Assembly (NCBI GenBank): GCA_035235625.1 | Contig: CP141141.1 | Span: 20,147,968 to 20,211,967 of the forward strand | Source: Saururus chinensis | Lineage: Eukaryota > Streptophyta > Magnoliopsida > Piperales > Saururaceae | DNA length: 64,000 nucleotides | Direction of reading: 5' to 3' | Shown here: in pieces, positions 23,304-35,003 of the stretch | Position numbering within the stretch: position 1 is the first letter of the stretch | Layout of the letters: the number at the start of each line of letters is the position of its first letter | The notes under the pieces: model-generated | Database searches by the model: none | Seen by the model: the letters and a program-made list of their open reading frames with translations, nothing else | What the model was told of the DNA's origin: nothing | Made by a program: the position numbers and the translations under genes

Positions 23304-24639
23304 ACATAAGTGTTCTTATGTTATGTATTGGCTTATTATTGTGATCAGCTCACACCAATGGAAATTTTGGGTCACTACCGGTGAACATCAACACATCTGT
23401 GCTCACATTTTGGGCTACTGTCAACAGTCTTAGATGAGTCAACAAAGTATAATTTTCATTGTCAATAACCATGAACTATTCAGCATGTCAATGGGTATGA
23501 CATTTTTGGATGATGGGTTATTTTCAGTTTTAGAGGCGGTTATACACCAAATTTTGGTCATGGACAATGTATATGTATCATTTGAAATTAAATGAGCCAA
23601 ACTAAATGGGTCTAAGGCCCACTTCATAAAACCCTAGGGCCTCCCCCAATAAAAACCTAAGAATCGCCCCTCTTTCCCCCTCTTGGCATTAGGGCTGCGT
23701 GCTTCGCCCACTTCCTCTCCCTTGGGGCGTGTGTCATTCTCTCTCATATATCTCAAGGTAGGTCTGCTCATTCCTGGCTCTCCCAATCCTTGATCTTGCA
23801 TATATTCACTCAAAACTTGTTTTTTGTGAAACCCTAGACCCAAAATCTCTTATTTTTCTCCATTTTTCTTCTTAGGATTATAGAGCCCTTAATCTAAGAG
23901 GAACTACATTATTCTTTTTATAAAATGTGTCATTAAGAGGGTTAATTAATGGTTAGGGTTTTCATGATTTTGTTTTGTTGACTATTTTGTGGAATGTGGG
24001 CTTTGCGCAAGAACCACAAGGTAAGGTATGTTCATCTTTATTTTAAATGGATATGGTGACCTATATATTGCACTTTAGAGTGTTTTTCACTTCTAAATTA
24101 GGAATTTTTAATCATGTTTAGGGTAGAAAATAATATGTTATTAGTGAATTGCTTGAATCTGTTATTGTCTCTAATTTGGATTTACGACTACATTTCAAAT
24201 ACTTTTACTTCAACTTTTGCTCTCAAAATTTTTATAGAAGTAGATTATTATGTCTAGATTGTATTCCTATTTTTTTGGATTTTCTCAAATAATATATATT
24301 TATTATATTTTTTTAGATGCATGTTGTACAGTAAGATGGTTCTATATATTTGTGTTTAGAAGCATGTTTAAGGATAAAAACATGTGTTTTGGTTCCTTCT
24401 TTTTCTAATGGATTGATATACGTGTTATAAGCATATTGTAATAATTTTAGGTCATTTTGAGCAAAGTAAGTCAATGAAATAGTCACAAATTTAAAGGTGG
24501 ACAATTATGGCAGAACTGCGTAGTCGTAGAAGTGCCTCTGTTATGCTTCCAAGCGCACTATGTTCAGCTTCGGGTTAGACCGGTCCGAATTGCCACATCA
24601 CCCGAACCGGGTTCAGCATTGGGGGCATAACCCCAACAC
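23304..24639. other. No gene recognised
   Basis: Unassigned AT-rich sequence. A short GC-richer block near 24560..24630 (GAACCGGGTTCAGC) adjoins the truncated end of the copia relic. Confidence 0.4.
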
Positions 24640-26603
24640 TCTAAGACATTTTATGCTTGGGCGTTGACCTGTCCATAGCTCATAAGGTGTCTGTTGGACT
24701 ACCTTTGTAGGTATAGGATTTAGGATATACACAACAATGTTTAGAGCCTCACCCCAAAAATTAGTTCCTAAATCAAAATGATTTAACATAGACCTAACCA
24801 TGTCCATAAGCATCATGTTACGCCTTTCTATCACTCCATTTTGTTGTGGAGTGTATGAGAGAGTATATCGGTGCACTATTCCCTGAATGGTATAATAATA
24901 TTTAAACAGGTCAGAGGTGTACTCGCCACCCGTATCAATCCTCAAGACTTCCTCCCTAATTGGGTCTCAACCTCAATTTTAAATTCTTTGATTTAATTTA
25001 GGGCATCATATTTTCTAGTTATAAGATACATGTACTCGTATCTTGAATAGCCATAAATAAAAGTAATAAAATAGATCATACCTCTATAGGTGTAGACATT
25101 CAGGGGCCCGCAAATATTTGAGTGAACTACCTCTAAAAGTTTATTTATCTTTTCTCCATTTGGAAATGATTGCCTACTTATCTTTCCCGATATGTAACCG
25201 CATACACACATAGGTGTTTGGATATTTTGGGTAATAACCCCACATTCGACATTCCATATAGCTTATCTATATTGACATAGTACAATTGCATGATCCAAAG
25301 CAATGAGTCATTCATAGACAAATAAGCAATATAATTAGAAGATAGTAATTCATTAGAAGAAAATGAGTCCAAAACATATAAGCAAAACAATTCATCAACT
25401 AAAGTAGCAGAAAATAGAAATGATCCACCCTTCCCCATAGTTGTTTTGCTCCCTTTGAATCTAACCTCAAATCCCTTCTTGGAAAGGATAGGGATGGAGA
25501 TTATATTCCTTCTGATGGAGGGAGCAAATAGCACATCAATAAGGACTAGAGTAGACCCCTCTTTAAGAGGAATCTGATATGTTCTCATGGCCTCCACACC
25601 GCAGTAAGTGCTGTTCCCAATATAGATTTTATTTTGCCCAAGGAGATGATTGATCATCTCACCCCTAGACCCTCTAGTGTGTGACACATGAACTGTGACT
25701 ACAGAATCTAGCCACCAATTTTTCTCCTTAGCATCAGTCATCATCACCTCATAGACAATACAAATGGTCTCCTTGTTGTTGTTGGTTTGGTCATCCTTCT
25801 GAGGACAATTAGCCTTGTAGTGGCCCACCTGACCACAACTGAAGCTGACACCTTTGGGTTTGTTCTTCTCCTTGTCATTTCCTTTGTTTGAGGCTTATTT
25901 CCCCTTTTCTCGAAAGCTTTTGTTTTAGTAGGCCTAGGCCCATGACCACCTTTCTTTCCTCTAGAATTCTATGCCAAGTTGGCAATAATAGACTTAGTAG
26001 CATTACATAGTTCCTCATTTCCTCCTCAAGCATAAGCTTGACAGTTATAGCTTCCATGGTCTGCTTCTGGCCACTCATGTTATGGTAAACTACCACATTG
26101 TCCCAAGACTTAGGGAGGTTGTTAAACACAATAGACACCTAAACTCCCTCATAGATGGGGTCATCCAAAATCTCCAAGTTATCAGTTTTGATGGACATAA
26201 CACTTAGGTGCTCATTCACATCATTTCCCTCTTTCATCTTGAAGTTTTAGTACTTTGTGTGGAGCATTCTCTTATGAGCCTTCGTCTCCTCCCCGTACTT
26301 CACAGAGACCACCTCAAGCCTATCTTTGGCAGTCTTGTGCTTTTCAAAGAATCTTTCTAGGTTGGGATCTATGAAAGTCATAATTGTAGACCTGACCTTA
26401 GTGTCCTCATCCTATAATTTATCATATGCTTTCTTCTTAGCCGTTGTGCAATTTTCAAGGAGTGGTTCAATATCCTGCTTCAACATATGAGACAGGTCAA
26501 AGAGGGTTAAGATGTGTTGTATCCTCCTCTTCCAAACCAAATAGTTATTTGCATTTAACTTTTCAGTCTTCCCAAGCTTAGAGGTGACCATTTTGCTTGC
26601 CAT
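24640..26603 (-). pseudogene. Ty1/copia gag-protease-integrase relic (truncated polyprotein)
   Basis: Read from 26603 downward. The gag begins MASKMVTSKLGKTEKLNANN with YLVWKRR, of the type found in plant copia gag. A second gag block with FNNLPKSWDNVV starts near 26138. The zinc knuckle is CGQVGHYKANC near 25806..25838, with its first Cys replaced by Ser. The protease site reads WLDSVVTVHVSH, where the family has LDSG. GAG-pre-integrase NIDKLYGMSNVGLLP follows. The integrase core has HSNICGP, DTGGEYTS, and YTPQQNGVIERRN (24860..24820 region). The polyprotein stops at about 24640 just after the WTGQRPS segment, so reverse transcriptase and RNase H are absent. Multiple stops and frame changes mean it is dead. 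Its leader lies at 26604..27560. Confidence 0.92.
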
Positions 26604-27560
26604 GTTGCACGAAATCAAACTACAAAATATGACATTTAACAAGAGAGTAAATATGTGCAAAATAGGCAAGTGTTACTTAATGGATAAATTGGATAAGACT
26701 CACTTAGCAAGATTTAAATATGTTTTATGTTGAAAAAATTCACAAGCACGCAACCACTGCTTAATCAACAAGCATGTAAATTACCCAAAATACCCTGAAG
26801 GTAAATTCAAATTCAACATGAAATTACCCATGAAATCTTAATATGCTACCACTAAGCATATAAAATACCAAAAAAATGAATATTAAAGTTGCTGAAATTT
26901 CTTTTTTTTTTGTCCACACAAAATATGTGGCAAAATTACCAAATTAGACCTAAGGCTAGTTTGTTCATTTTATAAATCATTCAATTAGCATTCAAACATG
27001 TATAAAATGTTGAGATATAATTTTCTGGACAGAAGTTGACTAGTCACAAATTTAACCAAGTGAATTGACCTAAATGCCCTAGGGATAGTTTGGTCAATTT
27101 TAAGCACTTTCTAATCTAATCAAGTAATCAATCAATGATCAAACAATCCACCAATCAATCTAGATTAGAAAAATCTCTAAGCATGAAATATAAGATAGGA
27201 ATTATCGATTTACACAATAAAACATAGCACACCAATAATCTTTTTCAAGAAAATCAAGTAAAGAAACATATGGAGTGAAGACGATGCATAAAAACTTAAT
27301 GATATGGGCAGAGCATAAGCTAGAGTTTAAAACCCTCTACCTTAGATATGGGGTAGAAAATTCGTGGTTATAGAGAGCTCAAACAGAAAAACTAGCCCTA
27401 TCACAATGTCCGACACAGTCGATTTAGCTAAAAATGGCTTTTGAACTACTTGACTTGGACTTAGAATGCCTCAAAATAGAGGGTCAGAAGTTTTAACACG
27501 TGGTAAAAATGAAAACTACTTCGGAAATCAGGTTTATATAGAAAAAAATAAGCGACATGC
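26604..27560 (-). mobile_element. Leader and LTR-proximal part of the copia relic
   Basis: The region is upstream of the gag on the minus strand. It contains repeated AATTAGCCCTAGG-like words and matches the plus-strand segment 63100..63560, which shows CAAATTAGCCCTAGGGGCAT. A TATA-type box, CTATATAAACC, lies at 27531..27541. No clear primer-binding site was found, so the LTR end is undefined. Confidence 0.55.
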
Positions 27561-27624
27561 CTTAATTGGCGCACAACGCATGTGTGACGCGCATTGTGCT
27601 CCACGGTGTGGTTGGTATGCCAAT

Positions 27625-28069
27625 TAAGGCTACATCTCGGGTCAGGTTAGGTCAGGTTTTGCAGGACCCGACCTGAGATAGGAACCAAGTTCATTGAACC
27701 CAACCTGACCTGAGGTAAGAACCGAAAATTTTTAGACCCGACTCGACCCGAAAAACTTGAGAACCGAAATAGGAACCGAGATTGTATCTTGCTCGGGTCG
27801 GTTCCAATAATTTAATCTAATTTAACATTATATTAAATTGATTTATCTATAAAAAAATATAAAAATTCATATAACTAAGTTTAAATATGGGTTTATAAGG
27901 TAATTAGGAACTTGGGTCGGTTCGGGTCGATTCTTGGGTTTTCACATACTGAACCCTACCCGACCCGAGATTTACCTGGGTTTTTTTTCTTGGACCCGAC
28001 CCAACCCGGGTCAATTTTGGGTCGGTTCCATCCAAATCAGTTTGGGTCCAGGTTTTCGATGCAGCCCTA
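27625..28069. mobile_element. hAT-type MITE, 445 bp
   Basis: Seen: the terminal repeats TAAGGCTACATCTCGGGTC and, inverted, TAGGGCTGCATCGAAAACC, are flanked by 8-bp duplications ATGCCAAT (27617..27624) and GTGCCAAT (28070..28077), 7 of 8 identical. Eight-base duplications and TAGGGCTGCA ends are characteristic of hAT. The interior is filled with ACCCGACC and GGGTCGGTT words on both arms and encodes nothing. Open frames across it on both strands (up to 88 codons) are products of this repetition. Confidence 0.85.
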
Positions 28070-28077
28070 GTGCCAAT

Positions 28078-28586
28078 AGACTGGGACCGGCCACGTGGGC
28101 ACACAGGGGAAATCACACCCCTCGGTTTCACCACTCGGATCCCGCATGATGCTAGCCAACCATGTGGCACGGCGTGGCGCCGCGCTAGCCAGCATGGCTA
28201 ACGCAGTGCTTGCATTAGCCGTTAATAGTTTATTATTATTATATATTTTTCTCAAATTTTCAAAACATCATAACTTTCTGACCATAAATCAGAATTACGC
28301 GTTCTTAGTACCGATGGACTCATATCAACGAGCCCTTTGAAACAATACCACTCAAGGATAGGTTTTACCGTAGTTTTACCATGGGTCCTACCCATGAAAC
28401 ACGCTTCCCACGATCAAACTTACAGCTCTAATGCCCAATTTAAATTATTCAAAAGTCGTTATGATCGTCGTTTAACATTCTACCACAACTCTTTAGAAAC
28501 TATACCCAAAGTAATATTCTATTAATAAAATATATTATAAATTCTATTATTGGCTAAAAAGAACATACTAAAAATCAGGGTTGTCA
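28078..28586 (-). mobile_element. LTR family C fragment, reversed (hAT MITE inserted beside it)
   Basis: On the minus strand it begins TGACAACCCTGATTTTTAG at 28586. It shares the GGGCTCGT and CATCGGTACTAAGAACGCG blocks with 18759..18797. A GC-rich region with GCTAGCC-, GGCACGGC- and GCATG-type words follows and continues beyond the hAT MITE (27550..27624) to a TATA box near 27540. It may therefore be the U3 of the copia relic's 5' LTR, but the ends do not prove it. Confidence 0.5.
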
Positions 28587-28596
28587 TAGGGTTTGA

Positions 28597-28643
28597 CGTG
28601 TCGATGAACCCACCAATGGTCATTGGTGGGGTAATCGACATGT
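28597..28643. repeat. Near-perfect 47-bp hairpin
   Basis: The arms are GTCGAT plus CCCACCAATG and the exact inverse CATTGGTGGG plus ATCGAC. The loop is two bases, with a three-base internal bulge on each side. It is not a terminator in the bacterial sense; its role is unknown. Confidence 0.8.
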
Positions 28644-29236
28644 CGACAAGGCTACCGATAGAACATGGGATTTGTGGATTTAATTGTGATTATAGCTAGT
28701 GTATGCTATAGTAATTATAATTATTATTTCATGGTTTTTTATGTATAATGTTATGTAGATGAAGGACTAATTATGCACGTATTGCTTAGGGGTTAGTAAA
28801 CCCTAATACATGTGTATGTGACTCTTGATTGTGATGAATGGGTACCCAAATAACTAGGCATATGACATTCAAAGTCGTAGGAACCCTTAGTGCCTTGGCT
28901 CCAAAAGTGAATTGTTAGCCACATAGACAGAAAGAGCAAGTTATTCTGACTCTCTAAGAACGGGAGTTATGTAGAACCACTTCCTTAGATCGAGAGTTGT
29001 ATTCGTATAGATTAAAGCATTAAAATATTACTGGTGTCGTGCAATGCAATAGAAGAGGTTTCAATGATCATGAAAATCTCAGCAGTAGGGTCCATAAGCC
29101 TTAGTGAGCCTTTTCTTCATAGCGTTGATGGGGAGAGGCAGGCTTCAAAAAATTGAGATTATAATGTGATGGCTCAATATCTAGTAGAGTGGAGCTCCTA
29201 GATGAGCTCATCGTGTCTAGAGAACTTTTGGGAAGG
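28644..29236. other. No gene recognised
   Basis: Unassigned sequence immediately left of the solo LTR-A insertion site. Confidence 0.4.
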
Positions 29237-29661
29237 GTTTTTGTAAGATCCCTGATCTTAAACTGGGATTCTTTTCATTTTAATTATCGGTTGTCGTGTG
29301 GTTAAAGTGTTTTCTGATTAATTTGGTGGTTTTGAATATAAATGGTGTTTCATATAGTTTTAACCAAAAACAACTTTACAATTATTGGTTTTAAGTGATT
29401 TTGGGTCAAATCTGAATTTTTGGGATTTTTTAATTTTTCACTAATTTTTCAAAAATTAAGGTTTGGCGGGACCCCCTGTGGGCCCCACCGTCGAAATTTG
29501 GGTTTTTAGACCAAACTAACCCAGACATCAATACAAGCCTTTACAAAAAATTTCATAATTTTTTCAGGTTTAATTAGTGCTCAAATAGCCAAAATACTCA
29601 TTTTTAGCCTATTTTTCTATTCATGCCCCACAATTTATCCACACAAACCCCAAACCCTACT

Positions 29662-29670
29662 ATAAATAGA
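29662..29670 (+). promoter_or_regulatory. TATA box of solo LTR-A
   Basis: CTATAAATA, about 420 bases into the LTR, followed by an A/G-rich leader with a GGTAAGT splice-donor-like sequence at 29760..29766. Confidence 0.6.
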
Positions 29671-30342
29671 ATGATCTAAGCCATTTCCATTTTGGGAATA
29701 GGCTGGGAAAGGGAGGTTAGGCCTAATTCCCCAATTAGGCCCGGATTAGAAGGAGTTTAAGGTAAGTCTCTTGTGATTAAGCCTTAATACCTAGATTTTC
29801 TCTTACTTCTTTCTAGATCTATCATTTCCTCTTTGTTTTGATTCATTTTTAAATATCAAATCTACTGATTTGCACCTTTACTTTAAACCCTAGATCTAAA
29901 AATCCGATTTTTATGTTCAACAAGCCCTAGATTTAAGTTTTTCATTAGGGTTTTCTATGTTAAATCGGTTTTAATGGAGTTTAATTTAAACTCTATGGAT
30001 TTGCAAGGTTTTCAAGAAGGGTGACCATCAAATCCAAGCCTAATCAAGGGATAAGGTAATAGTCTTTCGAAATTTCAGTTTTCCTAAGGTAAAGCTCTTG
30101 ATTTTGTGGTTTATTTTGAATGGATTTACTTGATTTGGTACTTTAATGGCATGATTAGTAAATGGTAATCTTTAATCCCAATTTCATAGGGTTTTGTCTT
30201 GTTATGATGTAGATTAGCTTTCTGGAAGTTATGGTGGAATTATAATGACATTTAGTTTGTTAGATGGTGATTTTAAGTGTTATCAATAGTGTTTCGGTTT
30301 GAAATTTTGAAATGGAGAAGAAGGTTGATCTGCTTGTTGGCA

Positions 30343-30528
30343 TTTGAACGACCCTCCTGGGCGTTCGAACGGCAACACTGTAAGTCCGACTTATCTCCCG
30401 CTTAGCCGATCGAACGGCCCGACTGGGCATTCGAACGGCAACACTGTCAGTTCAACAGATTTCCCGTTTAGCCGATCAAATGGCCCTACTGGGCGTTCGA
30501 ACGGCTACACAGCAGATTTTGTAATATT
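30343..30528 (+). repeat. 66-bp tandem repeat with TTCGAACG motifs
   Basis: There are two full units and one partial. Each has a GAACGGCCC-type word, then GGGCGTTCGAACGGC, then ACACTGT, and a CCCGTTTAGCCGATC-type spacer between units. Confidence 0.9.
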
Positions 30529-31649
30529 TACATGATGTTTATTTCGGTAATTCTACTTTGGTATATCATTTCCATGTGTATGTGGAGTGTTTTGAGCTAT
30601 AGTATACTACTGGAAAGGTATACCATTGAGGTTATGAAGTTGTGGTATATATTTAGTGTTATGTAGATTGGCTTGTGGTTGGTTATATAATGTTGGAATT
30701 GCCATCTTGAAGTATTCTCTATAGTTATGTATATTTTCAGTAGAGCTACAGCATACTAACGGACTGATAGGTCATGTTAGGATGTGGTTAATTGATGTGT
30801 GAATGTTAGTGAATATCATGGCTCAAAGATAAAGTGAATGATCTTATATGTGTTTAGCTTGTGGTTAAGCTTTGGTTATGATTTTAATGATTCTTCACCT
30901 ATGATTCCCGCTGGAATTCATGATTAGATGTTAATACACATGTGTAGGGTGATGGTGAGTGAATTACAAGCATGTTGATATGCATTGAGGGAAATGTTTC
31001 TATTATGAACACACACACACATGTGGGATTTAATGATGATGATGGACATTGATATTATGATTATGAATGATGCATGAGGGGCTGATGAGAGTACTTATCA
31101 TGAATTAGGATTCATGCATGCTTTGCCCACATATATACCATGTTGCATGCATCATAAAAATGGATTTCCAATTGAGGTTTTACCGAGATTAACCGAGTTT
31201 GATCGATTGGATGCAATGTGGTGGAATTACGTGCCGGATTAATCGGTCATTGGTTTAATCAAAACTTGATTGGCCTGAAGGGACATGTTTTGATTGGAGT
31301 TCCTTTGTGGAACATGTGCACTCCCTGGGTTGAATCGGGTCAAATTGAGTTGTTCTGAATTGTTAATGCGGTTGAGATTTATTTATTGAGACAGTCGAAC
31401 CTGGACCCTGAGAATCCAGTTTTCCGGTTAGAAAATCGGACTACGTCCAGAGCGGGTGATAGGATATAATATGATATGTTATGATTACATTCCTCTCATG
31501 AATGGAGATATTTACCCTTTGATGATAATGCATGCATATGATGTATGCCATGCATGATTGTATACCATGGGATTTGTCACATTCATCATGCAGAATGGAT
31601 GAGATATGTTATGAATGTCTAATTTGAAGATTGTGTTTGATATCTCATG

Positions 31650-31835
31650 CAGGTTGATATGATGTGATGCATGATTGGATATGTATGTTAGAGATACATC
31701 TCATGCAGGTTGATATGACGTGATGCATGATTGAATATGTATGTTGGAAATACATCTCATGCAGGTTGATATGATGTTGAAGCATGATTGATATGTATGT
31801 TAGAGATGCACTTCATGCAGGTTGATATGATGTGA
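31650..31835 (+). repeat. Minisatellite, unit about 58-62 bp
   Basis: About three to four units carry CATCTCATGCAGGTTGATAT followed by GATGCATGATTG and TATGTATGTTAGAGA. LTR-A copy 3 has an unrelated-looking 59-bp array near the homologous place (44480..44680). Confidence 0.85.
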
Positions 31836-32488
31836 ATGACACTATGTGGATTAGACACTATGATGCAAGTTTAGGTGATGTGTATGTGTGATCAGAAAAT
31901 GTTACATCTTGTCAATCTTTGATTTGAATGATTATATTGCTATGCTGTCATGTTACCGATGATTATAGTATATTAGAAAACCATTGCTGAGTTTGTTTAA
32001 ACTCACCCCTCTTTAATGTGTTTTGCTTTGGGGTTGTGTGGCGCAACACGCAGACGGACAGGATCTCCTCTTTGAGGAAAGATCGGAGATGACTTGGGAG
32101 TGATCGTGGAGTCCTCTTATGTGACTTATTCTTCTTGGTTTATGCTTTATGTTTAAAACCTTTGTGTATGGTTCTCATTTTGATTTATGCTACTTTATAT
32201 AATTGTGTTGTTTAAGACCTATTTTGAAACCTAGAGTGGGCTATGGTTTAACTAAGTATGTGGGTTTGAGACTTTTCTTATCTTGAGTTAATGTAACTCT
32301 CTTTCTTTTCTACTTATTTACTCTTGCTCAAAGTGGTGTGCATACTTCGTAATTCTATTAGATCACCCGTAATTAGGGTTAAGTCTTCCGCTAAACTGAT
32401 TTTAATTTCCCTTGTCGCCCCCGTGCGCTTAACCGGCCCCTAGACCGGGTTCGGCTCGGGTCAGGCGGTGCCAGGGCGTGACAGTTTT

Positions 32489-33119
32489 GCTTATAAATAT
32501 AATAATTAATATGAAAGGTATGTATTCTTTCAATTGTGATAAATCTTCTGATTTTATAACTTGGATTCCTTGGTATATTGATCGAATTTTTATGTTTCTT
32601 TAAGATTGTTATTCCACTAAGTATTCTTATATAGTCAATATCCATTGTGGTGTAGGTGTTCATGTCGAGATTAGATGGTAATGGGAAGGTCGTAGATGTA
32701 GCATAGTTCTACATCACTATTATGGAGATTCTTCAGCTACATTTGACTAGGCACATGAGTGTGCCATTTTTCTTTCATCAGTTTAGATATTATTAATAGA
32801 TAATGCTGAACTTGTGGATCATGTGAATATTTTAATATAATAGTTATATTGATTCTTATTAAAGTTATTAGTATTACATCAAATGACTGTGAATATTGAT
32901 TATACTCATGCCCCTGATTCTCTAATTCAATTATATACTTTGTATGTTTTACCGCTGCATTTGACAAGAATAAAGGATAGATATTTGTCATGTTTTCTAT
33001 CAAAAGGAAGGATATAATATATATATATATATATATCATGAATTCTCCACACATGCAAATGAAATTCACATCAACATAAGCAATATAATCAGTCAAACAG
33101 CAAGCATACAATAGAAATT
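32489..33119. other. No gene recognised; contains a TA dinucleotide run
   Basis: AT-rich sequence with an (AT)n run at about 33014..33036. The 124-codon minus frame here (32737..33111) includes the AT run as an Ile/Tyr stretch and is not credible. Confidence 0.4.
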
Positions 33120-33945
33120 GAAGTAAGGAAGTTCAACACACTGATCTTTGGGGCTAATTTGCCCCGGGATGCCAATAGCCTTCATGCCTATGTATGTGTC
33201 AAATTGCATGACAATTCAATTAAGAGGAGAATCGAGATTACCTTGTGATTATGTAAATAGCTCTCCTAATCCTTTAGCAATGGTGGTAGATCTCTTATAG
33301 CAAAGTCCCAAAAGCCCTCTTTTGACTTCAATCTTGAATCCAATCGGTGGCACACTTCCCAATGCTAGATCCAAGTGAGAAGAAGCAAAGATGAGGAAGA
33401 GGGATTCCTTCTTGCTAGTTCATGCCAAATAGAAAGGAGATGGAAGGGGCATGTTGGGAGAGAGGGGGGAGAGATCAAGGCTCTTCCCCATTTTTTAAGC
33501 CTTTTATACTCCTCTCACACAAGTGAGCTTAAGCCATGAGCTTTCTACTAATCATCTACATGGATTACCCTTGAGAGTCTTTTACAACGGATGTGGGCTT
33601 GGACTCTCCAAGCCCACGGAGGCCTAAACTCATGCTCGTGACAGGGTCGATCTCTCACTAATTACGGGTCCAATCATAAACGCATATCTTAAGGCCGGGC
33701 CCCATAAGGTAAATATACACACCAAAGTCACATGCCTAATGTATGTATATGTCAAATTTGGATCCCTTAAGAATGAGTGTCAAAATACTTCCTATGGGGT
33801 CAACTTGACCTCCTACATTGTCCTTAGACCTTGTGGCCTGTACTGGCTCACCCAAACAAGAAACAAGGACGACCATCTAGGCCCGAGCCTATACCATGGT
33901 CCAACATCCATCATATTTTCCTCAATCTCTTGACAGGTTTGTTGT
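33120..33945 (-). mobile_element. LTR family F fragment, reversed
   Basis: It is the reverse of a segment shared with 46770..47270. Common blocks include the TTGGGTGAGCCAGTACAGG-type phrase, the GGGGTTGACC or AGATCGACC phrase, and the AGCCCACACCCGTTATAA-type phrase. A TATA box on the minus strand (GAGTATAAAAGG, 33500..33511) is followed by a C/T-rich leader. Short open frames in the two copies translate to similar peptides only because the DNA is related. Confidence 0.65.
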
Positions 33946-35003
33946 CTTTATCATGAAATATGTACCATTAAATACTCTTCACTTTACTGCAGACTCTTGT
34001 ATTTGTGGAGCACACGCTCTTGTAGTCCTGCTTGTTCTTAAAGCCAAGCTGATGATTGAGAGAGATTGACAAAATTGCTATCGATTTGGTTAGAAATTTG
34101 GAAGGATGGGATTATATGCATTTAAGCCATGTTTTAGTTGCACATTTGTCAATTATTTTAATAAATAAGCAATATAAACTGAATGCTAAATTATGGGGTT
34201 TTTTTTCCGTTATTTCTTCTTCTTTTTACTAAAATATTCTTCATCAGGATTGTTCTTTGGCGTTTAGAAATTATAACTAGGCAAAAAATAGTTTGGCCAC
34301 GGCTAGACCTACCAAGGCCTGGCTGGTACGACATGGAGTTGTTCTACAGCCACTCGCAACATGCTAGCAGCATTAGTGGCCTTAGCACTAAGTGGACCAC
34401 AAGCTGCAAGCTATCTTAGCATTTTTTTAAAATGCTCAATAGAAAATTGTATAGAATTTCATTTAAACAATGAAATCTTTATACTCTCTTTGTAGCCTCC
34501 ATCGCACATTGATAGTTTCATTTGATGTTTCAAAATGAACTGTAGTATTTTAGTCTTGTTTATAGCTAGCCAATTGAAGTGAAGGTATTAGAAAGAAGCT
34601 ATTTAAATAACTAAAATTTTTGGTCATTTTCCGTAGGTTAAAATGACGGGAGAAAACTTACAAATTCTACTGTCAATGATCAAAGCGAAGTTAAAGAATT
34701 TCAGGTGCTATGATGAACAATGCAGGGAATTGTAAATATACCAAAGCAAATGGAAAAATAACAATGAATTTTGGCTAGTTTCATGAGCAATAATACAAAA
34801 AGGTAAAGAAGATAACAACGAATTTTGGGCATGTCTAACAACATATCATAAGTAAAGAATTAATTATACAAATTGCTGCTTCATTTCTTCTAAATCATTG
34901 ACAAAAGATCCTTTCACATCTCTAATACAGACTATAGCACACACTACTATATTCTACTATACAACCCTCACTGCATTTTGCTAGGTGGGTCAAATGGATC
35001 AAT
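33946..35003. other. Intergenic; 3' side of the GH9 gene
   Basis: AT-rich sequence. It should contain the 3' untranslated region and poly(A) site of the GH9 gene on the minus strand, but no clear AATAAA was seen close to the stop. Short frames here are unsupported. Confidence 0.4.

Larger units (their letters stand above)
29242..32483 (+). mobile_element. Solo LTR, family A (complete, 3242 bp)
   Basis: Seen: it starts TGTAAGATCCCTGATC, ends CAGGGCGTGACA, and is bordered by exact 5-bp duplications GTTTT (29237..29241 and 32484..32488). TG...CA ends plus a 5-bp duplication are diagnostic of LTR retrotransposon integration, and the absence of interior sequence means the two LTRs recombined. A TATA box lies at 29662..29670. 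Three 66-bp units with the GGGCGTTCGAACGGC motif lie at 30343..30528, and a 60-bp minisatellite at 31650..31835. Copies 1 and 3 align to its 3' two-thirds. It encodes no protein. Confidence 0.95.

Noticed and set aside
33739..33933. Small protein shared with the minus-strand frame at 46761..47024
   Set aside because: The peptides are alike because both lie in copies of LTR family F. Flanking noncoding DNA is just as similar.
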